A stretch of DNA of 64,000 nt from Rhopalosiphum padi (GCF_020882245.1 NC_083599.1:11586931-11650930), one strand, 5' to 3'. Positions 34,501 through 46,584 are shown, counted from the first letter of the stretch. Numbers and translations: made by a program. Notes: generated from the letters alone by a model not told the origin.

Positions 34501-36732
34501 GAAGTTAGCTAAAGAGTGTTGTTCTGCAACTAACGGCGCCGCTTCATCATCAAATGGTACGACTAGTGGTACGGGAGTGATAACAACTCCAACTGTGCTG
34601 GACATTTACAACTTGGTTAGTATGGAGTATGGACCGAACAAGCTTCGAGATTTCACTATAATATAAATGTACGAGTCCTTAATTTTTTTTTTCTTGAAAA
34701 ATCCATGAAATAATTTTCTGATAATAAAATATAAAATTATATTAATGAAATCATACTTATCTAATTTTAATTAAAATACTTTTTGTGTCTCATAAAATTT
34801 ACTAAAATATTCTATAAATAAAAGTAATTCGCTATATTTTTTTTAGAAAATAAAAACATACTAATACATTTCTTCTTCCTAAAGAATGCAAGTATGTATG
34901 ATATAATTATTTTTTCTGGAGGTATAAAACATATAATTTGTATGATTCTATAAGTATTTTATAATTTATTTGTAAAATTTACAAAAATGCCCGTCATTGA
35001 GAGATATATCTTTAGTATACTCATATATTTAACTGTACGATGCAAGTACGACATGATAGTGCATTATTCTTTTATCCTCAGAGCTCAGAACATAAGCTTA
35101 TGTTAGCTTTATTGTCCCTATCAACCTAATACTTATTTATAATATGCCGACTAATTAATTGTCATTATTGCATAAACTACTAGTCATAGTTTCTTCATAT
35201 TTAACTTGCAGCAACAATTGTTAATAAAACTGTAATATATCTCTTCATGTATTAATTCAGACAATATAAAAAGTATAATATCGTTTTTTATGAAACATTT
35301 TATGTGGTCACTTTATTATTGTACAATATATTTTGTGCCGAAACATATAAAGAATAATAATGCTAATATCCCTGTGCTCTTTACTGAGCACCACCTCATA
35401 TTTAATAATTTATTCATTTCTGTAAAATATCCATATAGACTTAATTTCTTGAATGCAACAAAATAAATTTTTAATTTACTTGATTTAAGATTGCAAAATA
35501 ATAATTACTTATTTTATAATATAAAAATGAATACTGTTTAGTTTTGAGTTATGTATTTTGTATACCAATATAACATTAATAATTATCTGATTATTGTTTG
35601 TCTGCTGCTTAGTCGGCTCATATAGTTCGACAATTTAAGGCAGTAAATGGTGGAGAAGGCTTGACTTCAGATCAATACTATCTGCTCAAGGCATTAGTCC
35701 TGGCTAATTCAGATGATCTAACATTGGCATCATCATCTGCGACAACAGCAGCAACCACTGGAAAAAACCACAGTACCAACAGAACGGTGTCTAAAGGCGA
35801 CGATGTTGTAGTTCAGCAGCAGCAGTCAGCTGTCAAGCAGTTTCGTGCTACCATTGCCCGTGCTCTTCAAACCCATCTGGAGATGACTGTGGCGGTGGCA
35901 GCAGTATCGAATTGTTGTTGTTGTGATGGCGGTACTAATTGTTGTTCTACGCCAGCTGTAACTATGGATTGTTGTGGCAACAGTGGAGCTACCACTGCAG
36001 AGACCAATGGAATGACTACCAATTGCTGTAGCTGTTGCTGCAAAACTAACAGCAACAACAATACTGCATCTAATCAGCTTGACAATGGTAGCGAAATTGT
36101 TGTCGTCGTTGACAATCATCAACAGCAACATCATCGCCAGTCACAACAACGCATGGATACCACAGGCATATCCACTACAGATGCTTCTGCAGCTACAGTC
36201 GTTGTTGTCGGGTTAGTAACATATCTAGAACTATCAATGTGTAATATATTTTTTTCTATTTACTAATAATATTATATTATTAATTAGTACTTAAATTTAT
36301 TAGTACATTATAATTTTTAATAGCACCACCAACAACATGGTAATGGATGATGATGATTGTTGTGGAGGCACACCATTAGTTGAAAACCAACAACACCATC
36401 ATCATCATTCTCATCATTCAGAATCCACAGACTCTGCTTCGTCTAAGCTCATTCAACTGCTTATGTGTTTGCCCGCACTTCGGCAGGCCGATCAACTAAT
36501 TCGACAGTACTGGACCCGAGTTCACCGGGAAAATCAACAGCAATTAGCTGCAACCACTCAAACACCACAACCACAAAATACAGTCCCTGCAGGCTCTGGA
36601 GTAGGTTTTACCAGGCAATCTGCGGCCGCTGACCGATCATCATCTATAGGTAATGGCACCGGTAGCAGTAGTACAACTGTTGTCAAAATGAACAAATTGT
36701 TTGTTGAAATGCTGGAGGCCTGTCTGCGGTAA
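28306..36732 (+). CDS. ERR: Estrogen-related receptor (NR3B nuclear receptor), expanded (8 coding exons)
   Basis: Exons 28306-28566, 30725-30976, 31599-31953, 32258-32914, 33574-33903, 34287-34615, 35613-36211 and 36324-36732 join in phase to 1063 aa, about twice normal. The DNA-binding domain (257-344) has Cys260/263/277/280 and 296/302/312/315, P-box EACKA and the extension RLDRVRGGRQKYRR, near identical to ERR of flies and vertebrates (family knowledge). ERR binds TNAAGGTCA-type half sites and controls energy metabolism. Ligand-binding-domain helices are recognisable: KMLEALRQCEP (510-520), SWAK-like WAKQIPG, LSLNDQMRLLQSTW, YYLLKALVLANSD and the AF-2 end MNKLFVEMLEACL. They are separated by long inserts: Ser/Ala, Thr/Gly, and a Cys-rich block (829-871). 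The N-terminal part has KKES and IKEED sumoylation-like sites and His/Gln runs. A functional gene, since all splice sites and core motifs are intact. Confidence 0.96.
28567..30724 (+). other. ERR: ERR intron 1
   Basis: A 2.2 kb AT-rich intron; I find no gene or clear repeat in it. Confidence 0.8.
30725..30976 (+). CDS. ERR: ERR coding exon 2
   Basis: Residues 88-171, acceptor TTTACAG|ATGTATCG, donor CAG|GTAAAA. Arg/Gln/Ser/Thr-rich low complexity, no domain. It begins with its own ATG, so it could also serve as a start in an alternative transcript. Confidence 0.78.
30977..31598 (+). other. ERR: ERR intron 2
   Basis: A 0.6 kb intron whose middle (about 31120-31440) is richer in CG than other introns here, with TCGCGATGCAAATGCA near 31279. 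It may hold a regulatory site, but nothing specific can be claimed. Confidence 0.6.
31599..31953 (+). CDS. ERR: ERR coding exon 3 (His/Gln runs, first zinc finger)
   Basis: Residues 172-289. His/Gln tracts flank IKEED, followed by RRLCLVCGDVASGFHYGV and the P-box finger, ending at TIQ|G. The donor G|GTTTGT is weak but its position matches the conserved intron between the two zinc fingers. Confidence 0.95.
31954..32257 (+). other. ERR: ERR intron 3
   Basis: A 304-bp intron between the two zinc-finger exons; nothing else seen. Confidence 0.85.
32258..32914 (+). CDS. ERR: ERR coding exon 4 (second zinc finger, hinge)
   Basis: Residues 290-508, acceptor ATAAAG|GTAACATC. Second finger NIEYTCPASGDCEINKRRRK, then the DNA-binding extension, then a hinge of about 160 residues with long His, Asn and Gln runs. 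It holds a second IKQE motif near its end. Donor TGTG|GTGAGT. Confidence 0.95.
32915..33573 (+). other. ERR: ERR intron 4
   Basis: An intron mostly made of the MITE at 33044-33470; the rest is AT-rich. Confidence 0.8.
33044..33470. mobile_element. Foldback MITE, TTAA-GAGGAC family, copy D (intronic)
   Basis: It lies in ERR intron 4 and fills most of it. The degenerate left end TTTTAAAGACGTTGAACTCT and right end GACGTCTTCTTAAAT correspond to the family ends. The arms around GTAAGAATATTATCT (here AATAAGAATATTATCTAG) and ATTATATTCTTACTTTTAA are inverted. Confidence 0.7.
33574..33903 (+). CDS. ERR: ERR coding exon 5 (LBD helices 1-3)
   Basis: Residues 509-618. Helix 1 EKMLEALRQCEPEMPTLL, a Ser/Ala/Thr insert of about 60 residues, then ELYDRELVSTIGWAKQIP. 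A GTAAGC inside the last part is not used as donor because the downstream residues are conserved. Confidence 0.95.
33904..34286 (+). other. ERR: ERR intron 5
   Basis: AT-rich intron, donor GTGCGT, acceptor CTTGTAG; nothing else seen. Confidence 0.8.
34287..34615 (+). CDS. ERR: ERR coding exon 6 (LBD helices 4-7)
   Basis: Residues 619-728. FTDLSLNDQMRLLQSTWAEL is conserved; YATDYWLDEKLAKE corresponds to the beta-turn region, then a Ser/Thr/Gly insert before LDIYNL. Donor TTG|GTTAGT. Confidence 0.93.
34616..35612 (+). other. ERR: ERR intron 6
   Basis: A 1 kb AT-rich intron with no recognisable element. Confidence 0.75.
35613..36211 (+). CDS. ERR: ERR coding exon 7 (LBD helices 8-9 and Cys-rich insert)
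   Basis: Residues 729-927. YYLLKALVLANSD and VKQFRATIARALQTHLE are conserved. Between them lies a Ser/Thr insert and after them a block with 13 Cys in CC, CCCC and CCC groups (829-871), then His/Gln and Val-rich filler. Donor CGG|GTTAGT. Confidence 0.9.
36324..36732 (+). CDS. ERR: ERR coding exon 8 (LBD helices 10-12)
   Basis: Residues 928-1063. KLIQLLMCLPALRQADQLI matches helix 10/11; a Gln/Thr/Gly insert precedes the AF-2 helix KLFVEMLEACL. It starts with an insert containing poly-Asp and poly-His. Confidence 0.95.
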
Positions 36733-36836
36733 TTACATTATTCAGTGGTCGTCATATTGCTCCTCTATATTCTGGGTGGTGTCGCGGCATTAATAGCAGT
36801 GGTAGACATCACAGACTTTTAAACTACATAAGATAA

Positions 36837-36842
36837 AATAAA
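36837..36842 (+). terminator. ERR: Proximal polyadenylation signal candidate, ERR
   Basis: AATAAA about 105 nt after the stop. Confidence 0.4.
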
Positions 36843-37164
36843 AACTCGTGTAATCAAAAGAGGCATCATGACATATTTATTTGGTTGGAAAATTAATATA
36901 AATATAAATAGTCATTGATATTGTATAATATACAATTTATATATTTCTATGGAATTTTAACAACCAAAGACATGGTAGATGAACATCAACTTTTTATATG
37001 CACAACATTCCGGGTTATTTATCTAGTTTAGTATGGAAGTCTGTGGGTAGTGTTTAATAGTTTTACAATAGTGGTAGTGTTTTGTTTTGTTTTATTATTT
37101 TTTTTTTATCAATAGTTATAGCGGTGGCAACAGTGAACGTTGATATAAGCGTTTATATTTTTCC

Positions 37165-37170
37165 AATAAA
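37165..37170 (+). terminator. ERR: Distal polyadenylation signal candidate, ERR
   Basis: AATAAATAATAAA about 430 nt after the stop. Confidence 0.4.
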
Positions 37171-38515
37171 TAATAAATTCACTACTGCCATATATCTTTA
37201 ATTTTTGTTAGAATTTTTGTGACACTTGCGTATCTTTTTTTCATAATTATTTACCACAATACCCTCCTCTCATAAACATACCCAAATTATTGTTGTATGT
37301 GTAAATTGTATACGAACATTGTGGATGTACGTTTATGTATTAAAATATAATAGATATTTTTATTATGACTATTTTAATTATAGACGAACATATATTTTTA
37401 AAAATATGTACATACATATATATATACAATTTATACAATATATATGTATGTATAGTTTTAGTTTTATAATAATAATATTTTATTGCCAATCGTTGTTATT
37501 GTTGAGATTGTTATAGTTTTTTTCTCTTTTATCATCGTTTGTTGTTAAATATTTATAATAATATAAAATATACGTAACTATACGAATATCCATAAAATTT
37601 ATTTTAATATATTTTTGTATTTTATTAATTTATTTCAGAATGGTAGCCACTAACCAATGTTTGATTAAATAGGTTTTATACTATATTATAGTTGTTTTAT
37701 TGAATATTATTGAATGTTCCATTATCAATTAATATAAAAGCGACGATAACATGGTATTGTACAATAATAGGCCTATAAGGTCTTATTTCATGAACCTCTA
37801 GTAGACTTACATTATAACAACTAGAACTCAGTAGTTAGATGTAAAATTAATTATAACCTTTTAAAATATACAATTTTAAATAATTACATCTCTAATAAGG
37901 ATACAGAAATAAGAATTAAACTTAAGTATATAATATTAATTAAACTTGATATTTTTAGTACAAACAAATAAATATTTTATGTAAATACAAACTACTAATA
38001 AAATATTTTATAACTATAAAATAACAATTAAATAGGTAATAACACTAATAACTAAGTAAGCTATGCAAAGAAGACAAAAAAATAAAAAATCAATTAATTA
38101 AAATAAAATAAAATAATACTTATAATAAATGTATATAAATTTCCTTTGTTGTTTGGTAGATTTAAAATGTTTCTTGTCATTGAGTACCTAGCTACCTAGA
38201 CCACTGTAATTATCACAATGGTGTGTTCAGTGTGGCGATTATATCCCATATTTGTAGATCTTATTAGTTGTTAGTTACCCACCTAATGACCTAATATGTT
38301 CTGAGCTACATTACAGTCATTACACATTAAATATTAGTTATGTGGAAATCATATCAACTATGTGAAGGTACCCATCTGTTATCAGTAAACTTGTAAGTAA
38401 TCACTTATCATTTATCACCATCTACTTTAAACTACATCAATACTCTATTCTGCAGCATCTGGATGTAGTTTCCAGAATTTATATGTCTGTTCCAGGATAT
38501 GATCAGTGTCGAGAC
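37171..38515. other. AT-rich intergenic DNA downstream of ERR
   Basis: No gene seen; TA-rich repeats (TATATATAC near 37415) and homopolymers only. Confidence 0.5.
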
Positions 38516-38691
38516 CAGTGTTTCTCATACTTTGTGACACACAATAAAAAAAAATAAGAATAATACATTAATACCTATAAATTTTTGTAAATATAGTGTC
38601 AACAAGGTTTGTACATTTTGTGTTATTTAATATTAGTACTTCCCGCAACGCTTTTGGACTTACCCAACAACACACCAGTTGAAAAACACTG
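38516..38691. mobile_element. hAT-like MITE (CAGTGTTTCTCA ends)
   Basis: 176 bp starting CAGTGTTTCTCATACTTTG and ending CAGTTGAAAAACACTG, with the typical 'not-nice-person' end pattern of hAT elements. No clear 8-bp duplication, so the edges or one flank may have decayed. Confidence 0.65.
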
Positions 38692-39068
38692 GTATTGAGT
38701 GTCTAATAGGTACTACAGGAAAAATTTACTTAACGTTAATATATACCTACATGACAAAGAATGATAATATATAATTTTATATTTTTCCCTGGTTGTAAAC
38801 TATCTTAACAATTTAAACCTCAAAGCCTTGCTATTGTCTCTTAAATTTTACCCTTTTGAACCTATAGGTAGTTGTAGTATCCAGTTTATAGAATAGATTT
38901 ATAAATTTAAACTTGATAGTAACCCATTTAATATTCATATTGCAGGATTGATACAATTTATTTTTATACAAAACTAATCTTTTTACCAATAGTTTTATTT
39001 TTACAAAATAATTCAAATTTTGTATGCATACATACAACAACTTTTTTTAAATTTAAAATTATTATTTA

Positions 39069-39512
39069 TTAAGAGGACATTTCGCCCGCGTGTGTTGTCT
39101 CCGTCTTACACACGTACGACATAGTAAATTTTCATTCGCCAGTTTCAATAGTGTGCTTTTAGTTTCATTATTAGAGTGAATTGACCTATTATCAAACTTT
39201 TAGGTAAGAACATTATCTGTGTTTCTCTCGTTGGGATTTTACGATATTTTAATTTTTAAGTGAATTATGAACATTTTCAAATATTTAATAATTTAATACT
39301 CATAAAGTCATAACTCACCTAAAAATTAAAATATCGTAAAAAACCAAAGAGAGAACATGGATAATGTTCTTACCTAAAAGTTTAATAATAGGTCAATTCA
39401 CTCAAATACTAAAACTAAAAGCACACTATTGAAATTGGTGAACAAAAATTTACTATGTGTCTATGTGGTACGTGTGTAAGACGGTGACAATGCGGGTGAG
39501 ACGTCCTCTTAA
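39069..39512. mobile_element. Foldback MITE, TTAA-GAGGAC family, copy E (most complete)
   Basis: 444 bp, nearly perfect palindrome over its whole length. Ends TTAAGAGGACATTTCGCCCG and its inverse, ATGCGGGTGAGACGTCCTCTTAA, with TTAA at both borders. The arms run through GTCTTACACACGTAC and GTGAATTGACCTATTAT and meet at about 39290. No coding capacity. Confidence 0.9.
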
Positions 39513-40949
39513 TAATTGGCGATTAAACTCAAAATATAATAATATTAATATTATCTATAATAAGTACCTAATTGTATTTTGAAGTTTTTTTCATGTATTA
39601 TAAGAAATTATATATATTAATACACATAGGTACTTACAAATCATTTGCTATTTATTAAATCAAATAATTTTAAAGTAAGATAAAACTCATAACTAAATTT
39701 ATTTCTTAATACGCCACACAATATAGTCTATTCATAAAGGATGGGAACGTAGTCTTTGGACATAATTTTCAAAATCTTTAAATAAAGTTGAAGGGCCAAT
39801 TTTATTGACGTGGTCCAAAAGTCATATTTTTTTAATTGGTTAAAGTTAAAAGTAATTGTAAAAAAAAGTTCATTAATATAATTAAAAGTAATATAAACTT
39901 ATTACCTATAAACAATGAAACATAAAATTACTTATTATCGCATTACTCGTATAAATTAATTATCGTTATTGCTTCGTTCGAAATGTATAATATGTTAAGT
40001 GTGTATTTAAAACATTTTATTTAAGTTTAAAAAAATATACAATAATTGTATGGTTATCGGCGTATTTGTTATTTGTACCATTAAATATACATTATTTGTG
40101 CAAGTTTTATACGTAATATCTTGGATTAAACATATTTAACACTTGATAAAACTTGATATGATTATATTATACTATTTTTAAAAGTATTATTTGAAAATTT
40201 AATGCATTATAAAGGTTAATTAGCGCATCTTTTTTAAATTTATAAGCTTACTTGAAACTTTTAACTTAGTTATATTATTATAATAATATTTTATATTTAT
40301 TAATATATCTAGGTAGCTAATTCTTTTTAAAACCAAAAGTCCATAAAGTCTAAAAAATATACTATTACAATTTTGTTTATATACCTATATCTGAAGTTAA
40401 AATTTTGGTGAAATTATAAATACCTATTATTAGTAGTAAGCTACTAATTTTAGTTATTTTGGTTTAATTCAACCTATTCCACTCAACCTATTTGTGGAAC
40501 TTAAAATGTTAAAACTTGACGTATATACCTATTTATTAATATATTTGTATGTATCTTCCGTTCACGATGCTATTTTCAAAATATTTAGGTTACTTAAGTA
40601 AAATAAATCACAATGATGATAATTATATAAATATATAATATAAAATAATATATACTTATAGTAATATAGCCAATATCCATCCGGACCGTTTCCGCTCATA
40701 ATCGTTTGATATATAATATGCAATAATTAATCCATTACAGTGACGAGCTACACCCATATTATGCAGTAGAGTGCAGTGGACAGTGGTTACTGGTTATCTA
40801 TACTTATTCACTTTTTTAAACTATATATATGTAGTTATTTAGATAGTTGCTGCATAATGACATAGGTACTAATATTACAACATTTGTATAGGTAGATAGG
40901 TTTTCATCTAATTTATTGGGCCACTGTACTAAATTATTTTTTGGTTAGA
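39513..40949. other. AT-rich intergenic DNA
   Basis: No gene or clear element recognised. Confidence 0.5.
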
Positions 40950-41987
40950 CAAGGACGTCCATCTTTGAAAATACAGGGAGGGGACACTGTATATTAATAT
41001 TGACCATTCTGTTAACCTGTTAACTACTATATGTAAGTTTACGTAGAACAATATTTTATGACTGTATAATATATGTACAATAGTATTTATTAATTTATCA
41101 TAACTATATAATTATTTATTAAATAAATTAGAGTTGGTAGTTCAATTTTTAATAAAATGTAAAATATACAACATAAATAATTCACTTTATTATTTAATTC
41201 TATAAGTGACTTAATACAATAACTTACTATACTAGAATAAATACTTAAAAAATAGTATAAATGAACATTTAAACAAAAACTGTAAATTCCTTTTGTTTTT
41301 TGAAAATTCGTACACTATTTACTAATTCGTACTAAGTATACATAGACCAGATAGTCGATGCTCTGTCATAGTAGACCTTACCACGTTTTTACACGGCGAA
41401 GCGTACTAAATGATCTTTCGATAGTACATGTGATTGGAGGTATGGTATGGAGGTATGGTCATATAAATTATGATACATTTTTTAACAGATGGAAAAAATT
41501 CACAATCCTTGGGATAGTAAGAAATATATTACACTCTTCATTAATTTTAGTTGAATTTTCAGTAATATGCCAGTAATCATACTATGTATTACCTTATTCT
41601 TCTATAACTATAAGATTATCAATATTGTATAAATCTTTTATGTTTTTTAGAGTACATATGGAATCACTTTTGCTTAATTTTATTACTTCTGATGGATGTA
41701 AATTACTTATTTGAAATACGTGATAATTGATAACTAATAACGATAATACCAATGGTAAAATCACAGTAAAATCGATGATATTAATATAATAATTAATAAG
41801 TTATTCAACAATCACATTAAAATCATTCGACGTATTTTTCTTATACCACAGACTAAGATCCGTGTCTATATAAATAATAATAATATATATAATAGTATAA
41901 TAATTATATAAATGTATAATACTATAATAGACATTAGACACGGAAAAGCCAAGGGGGGGACATGTCCCCCCCCAATGGACGCCCTTG
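40950..41987 (-). mobile_element. Internally deleted hAT transposon with transposase remnant
   Basis: The left end CAAGGACGTCCATCTTTG and right end CAATGGACGCCCTTG are inverted; flanks TGGTTAGA and AGGTAAGA agree at 6 of 8 positions. On the minus strand, about 41460-41400, the frame reads PITCTIERSFSTLRRVKTW and shifts after KTW, the hallmark C-terminal region of hAT (ZMYM1-like) transposases. Inactive. Confidence 0.75.
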
Positions 41988-42179
41988 AGGTAAGATATTT
42001 ATAAAACTTCCAATAATAAGATTTACTATGAATTATTAAAAGTCAAGAATAATAATCATTTTGATAATAATAATGTCTTTTTATTACAATGTTGTTTACG
42101 AAAAAATAAAATATCAAATGTCTTTATTTTAATTTATTTTTTTTATATATGATAAATTGTATTTTTTTCAAGTACAAAT

Positions 42180-42410
42180 TTTATTAATGGGCTTTGAGTA
42201 CAGCTAACTCAGATAATATGACATCATCGAAATTTAGTGTTGGAGCCATTGCATTCTTCATGTATAAAATATAGCATTATAGTAAGTGAGTTTAATCGTT
42301 CTTGATTGATAATTGATATTTGCCACTTTTTCAGTGAATTTCCCAACTTACTGCGAAAGGCCTTTCTACTTCTGCTACAGTCACTGGAATACATAATTAA
42401 AATACTCAAA
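42180..42410 (-). pseudogene. Degraded hAT transposase C-terminus
   Basis: On the minus strand a short frame contains LKKW followed by NQERLNSLTIM and IHEE. This resembles the RSTMxQERLxxLAxL-IEHE region of hAT transposases. It is a second relic independent of the one at 41400. Confidence 0.5.
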
Positions 42411-45388
42411 GATTAATATACACAATTTACAAAAATTGTCTGGACATTTTTTCACGCAAATGAAGTTTAATAGTTTGAATGGTCAGAATTACAATATAAT
42501 TTTTTGAAATGTTGAAGAATATATAGTTTTTAGAAATAATATTTCATGGCACATATTTTTAGATAAATATGATTTGTATTTTTGAATAAGTAATTTTGTT
42601 TTCAATTCTATAGTTATTCATTGTTTAGTGATGATAAAAAATGGTTTAAAAATGTTAAAAAATACTTTTTACTGCTTGAAATCGTCGATCTAAATATTCT
42701 AAATCTAATAGAATAAAGTCAGTTGTGTAGTAAGTCACATCATTTCTAACTTTCAAAGTATCATTTCGGTTTCAGTACTTTCAGAAGAGGTGATTTGGTG
42801 AATGAGATTTTGAAGTTTCATCGAAAAAATTTTAATTTTATTTGTATTCGTTTTATATAATACGTCAATACGTATTATCTGCGAAATTTGATATTATATT
42901 TACAGTTTGTTATTTACTTGCTGCGATTCGAATACAACTTTGAGGGTTGATACCAACTATCTCGTATATTTTGTAGATCTTTTATATTAAAACTGAGAGG
43001 AGGTTAAACTCTATATCTAGTGATATTCCCCTTTTTTGTATACATTTTATTATTTATAAATTCAATAAATCGTTCGTAAATGTCGAATGCTTTAGTGATA
43101 AAAAAATATTATTTAATATAATATAAGACATACCTATCAAAATTTCAAAAATTGCAAATTCATTTCAACGGGCCCATTTACTTCAGGTCCAACCACCCCC
43201 TTTTGTATGGACCCGGGTATGTCATGAAAAACTGTACTTTATTTCACCATATATTTTTCATTTCTTAATGTATTAAATTGTATATGATTAAACAGAGAAT
43301 GAAAAATGTCCATAAATGAACAGAATTATTTATTGTTATCTGTATAACTATTATTGCTAGAGTTCTATATCGTACTTTGTACTATTTTTACAGTGCCTGG
43401 AAGAGTAGATTATTATTTAGTTGTTACTCATGCAAAAATACTTCTTCCAAACGTACTTTGTACCTATAATAATTAACGATTATTATTAATGTATTCGATA
43501 TTACACAACAATTACACTTATATTCCTTACTCTGTTACTATGTTGTAGTTCTAGACGACTAAACGAACGTGTTTTGTATATGCTTATAGTTTATGATCAA
43601 TTAACAATCAGACAGTATAAATAATATATTTGGTACGCATATAAATATATGAAATAGCCAATAGGTAATATTATTTTTAATATTTTTGAAAGATGAAGTA
43701 ACGTGTATCGTGTATAATGTATAGGTGAAGTGGCCCCCTTCTTACACAATCAAATTTATCGCCAATATTAACTATTAACTATTGAGTTAGCTTTGATACA
43801 ATACATATACATTTGATTCATACTTTTTCAAACTTTTGGAAATTAAAAATTGTTAAACTGTTCTTATTATAAAATCACTTTGCAGTGATTCGATACCAAT
43901 CGTTTTGCGTACGTATCGTGTAAATGTGTGAGTAGTAGGTGATCATATAGTCCGTATAACATTGGTATATACTATATACAAGAAATACCGTTCTTGTACT
44001 TCGTATAGTACCTACCTACACGCATTTGTCAATAATGCATTAATTACGTTGCACAATTAATATTAATTTTTATCTAAAAGTATAAATATTTTGTCAATCG
44101 TAATTCGTATTGACTAAATTGTATAATAAATAACAGTTCTGAAAACATATTTGAATTTGCATGAAATTTATTTGAAAATTACTTTCATCATTACTATTTA
44201 CTATATTATTTTTAAAATTTTAATGGTGCAATGAATTTTTTGACTTTATCAATAATGATGTAAGTTTTATTTCATATCTATCAACGATAGTTAATTTAAA
44301 AAAAAAAAGAAAAAGATGTTTACTTTGAAAGTGGTTACGGATAACGCATTGATTTTAATTTGTGCTTTAGATGTATCTAAATTAAAAATTTTCTAAATAA
44401 TAGGTAAAAAAACAATTGTGAAATGGAAGAAAACGGGAATTTTCTGCAAAACCAATTTTTGACAAAATCAATTTAGTTTTTGTGGTGTAACTTCAAAATA
44501 AACAACTAGATATTTTAAATGTTTACTGATTGTGTAAGTTAGTGTTTCCTACACGTAGGATAATTATTAATTTATCAATTTTTTCAATAATAAATGAGGA
44601 TAAAAATTTATTCTCTAGGTAATAATTTTTGAAAAATTAATACAAAATTTCATTTCATTTAACCTTATATAGTTTAAAAATATTTAATATACAATACAAC
44701 ATACAACTTTTTTTTATGCATTTGAATACTGATTTTTTTTTACGAAATTCGTTAAATTTACAAAAAATTACAAACTACAAGCATTTTTTACTAAAAACTT
44801 ATAAAATCTTCAATTGTTATAACTAGGTCTGGGATTTGTATGTAAATACATATTTTTACTAAAACATGATAAATTAAGTATTGCAAATGATAAATTCATT
44901 TCACGTGATTTGCAATAAAATAAAATTTATTTTTTTTTACATGTTTTTACATATTTCATTATAAATACATATTTTAACATTATTTGTAAAATTTCTGCTT
45001 TTTTTACATATTTAGTAAATGTTGATAATTTCGGCCGGTGGTTTAGTAGTATTTAGTACTTTACTTTACTTTTTTTATTTATATTACGATAAAAGTACTC
45101 GTAAACATTGTAAGTGTATCTATATGGGAAATAAGTATTAGTTAAATATTAATAACTTGATTATACCTTATCTTATTTGTTTCTGTTCGATAATCATACA
45201 TTAATGATTAATAATCATCTTAGATTATACTTTATATTCAACAATCATTAGACAAAATATATTTACGAATTTTCAACAGTGTAATAACAGGATAAAAACT
45301 ATTTTTGGTTTTTTGATTTGGTGTATAGATGATATCTCTGATATATCAATTTTACAAAACTGTCACGTCTAGAGTTGAGACGTTTTTT
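42411..45388. other. Intergenic DNA with possible decayed transposon
   Basis: No intact gene. GGGCCCATTTACTTCAGG and ACCCCCTTTTGTATGGACCC near 43165-43210 look like a transposon end. AAACGGGAATTTTCTGCAAA near 44430 resembles a piece of repeat R2. Nothing else. Confidence 0.45.
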
Positions 45389-46345
45389 GATTCTGAACGA
45401 AGTGAGGAATGTATATTGATTTTATAATAATGTATGTTTTTTTTTTGTCTGTCATCATGATAGGAGTAGAAATAATGCTTTGATTTTTGACTTTAGCCCC
45501 TCTTTGAAAAAGAAAATTCATTTAGTTGGTACGTTGGAGGGTCAAAAGTAACAAATTTCCAGTAGTTTTCAAAAGCGTTAGGAAAACCCTAAAAAAGTGA
45601 CGAAAAAACCGAAATTGTTACACATAATCACTTTTCGACAAAATCGATTTTTTTATTTTGCTGTAACTCGAAAATGAATCATTGTAAATACTTGAAATTT
45701 TCATCAAATGTTTATACTAGCATTATATATTTACGATTAAATTTTGACTTGTTTTAAACTATTTATAGACAATTTAAATTTTCGATTTTTCTAAGTTTTT
45801 TTTTGAAATGCCTAAAAAAAAAATTTGTCTTTCCAAAAAATCTTTAAAATTTAATACAAGGCTTATTATTAGTTGTACTTATCTTAGTAAAAATAAGCAT
45901 TTAAAGTTCAAATGTTTACAAAATATATCAAAATCGCGAAAATTTACAAGGAATTTTGGAGTTGAAAATTCATAAATTCTTTGTGATTTATACCTATAAC
46001 TAAGATAAAAATACCCATTACAAGGTTATCCATAAGTTTTACTTCAAGTAACTATAAAAAGAATTCTAGCGTCAATATAGAAAACATTTTATGAGCGTAT
46101 AAAATTAAATTTTTTACGAAATCATGTAAAATAACGATATATTACAATTTAATATAGGTAATAATACAATATATCCTACTAATTATTCTAGATTGACAAA
46201 TAAACTCCGTTCAGAATCGTTTTTCATATACAATGATACCTATTATTGCATTAAAATTTAACACATCCATTATAGTGACCTGTGACCTACTCTCTATATC
46301 TACTATACAGCAGAGTGATACTCACTTGCCCACCTTTTTGAAATT
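45389..46345 (+). mobile_element. AT-rich dispersed repeat R2, copy 2
   Basis: Opposite-orientation counterpart of 22511-23490. It is bounded internally by GATTCTGAACGAAG (45389) and its inverse CGTTCAGAATCG (about 46203-46214), then continues to ACAGCAGAGTGATACTCAC. No coding frame; probably a non-autonomous DNA transposon. Confidence 0.75.
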
Positions 46346-46584
46346 TAACTTATAGTTTATTAATTAATACTATTTATAACTATCGCAGGTACACCTTTTT
46401 TCAATCGATTAACCGATTATGTATCATTCGTTAAAAATAATCTATTATTCCAATAATAGATTAAATAATAGCACAGCCTTTAAACAGTTTAAATATAATA
46501 AAGAGGTAATAAAATTGAGCTAGCCGGTGTCTTACGCTTCAGAACATTTTATATCTACACGCCGATAAACTACACATATAAAAA

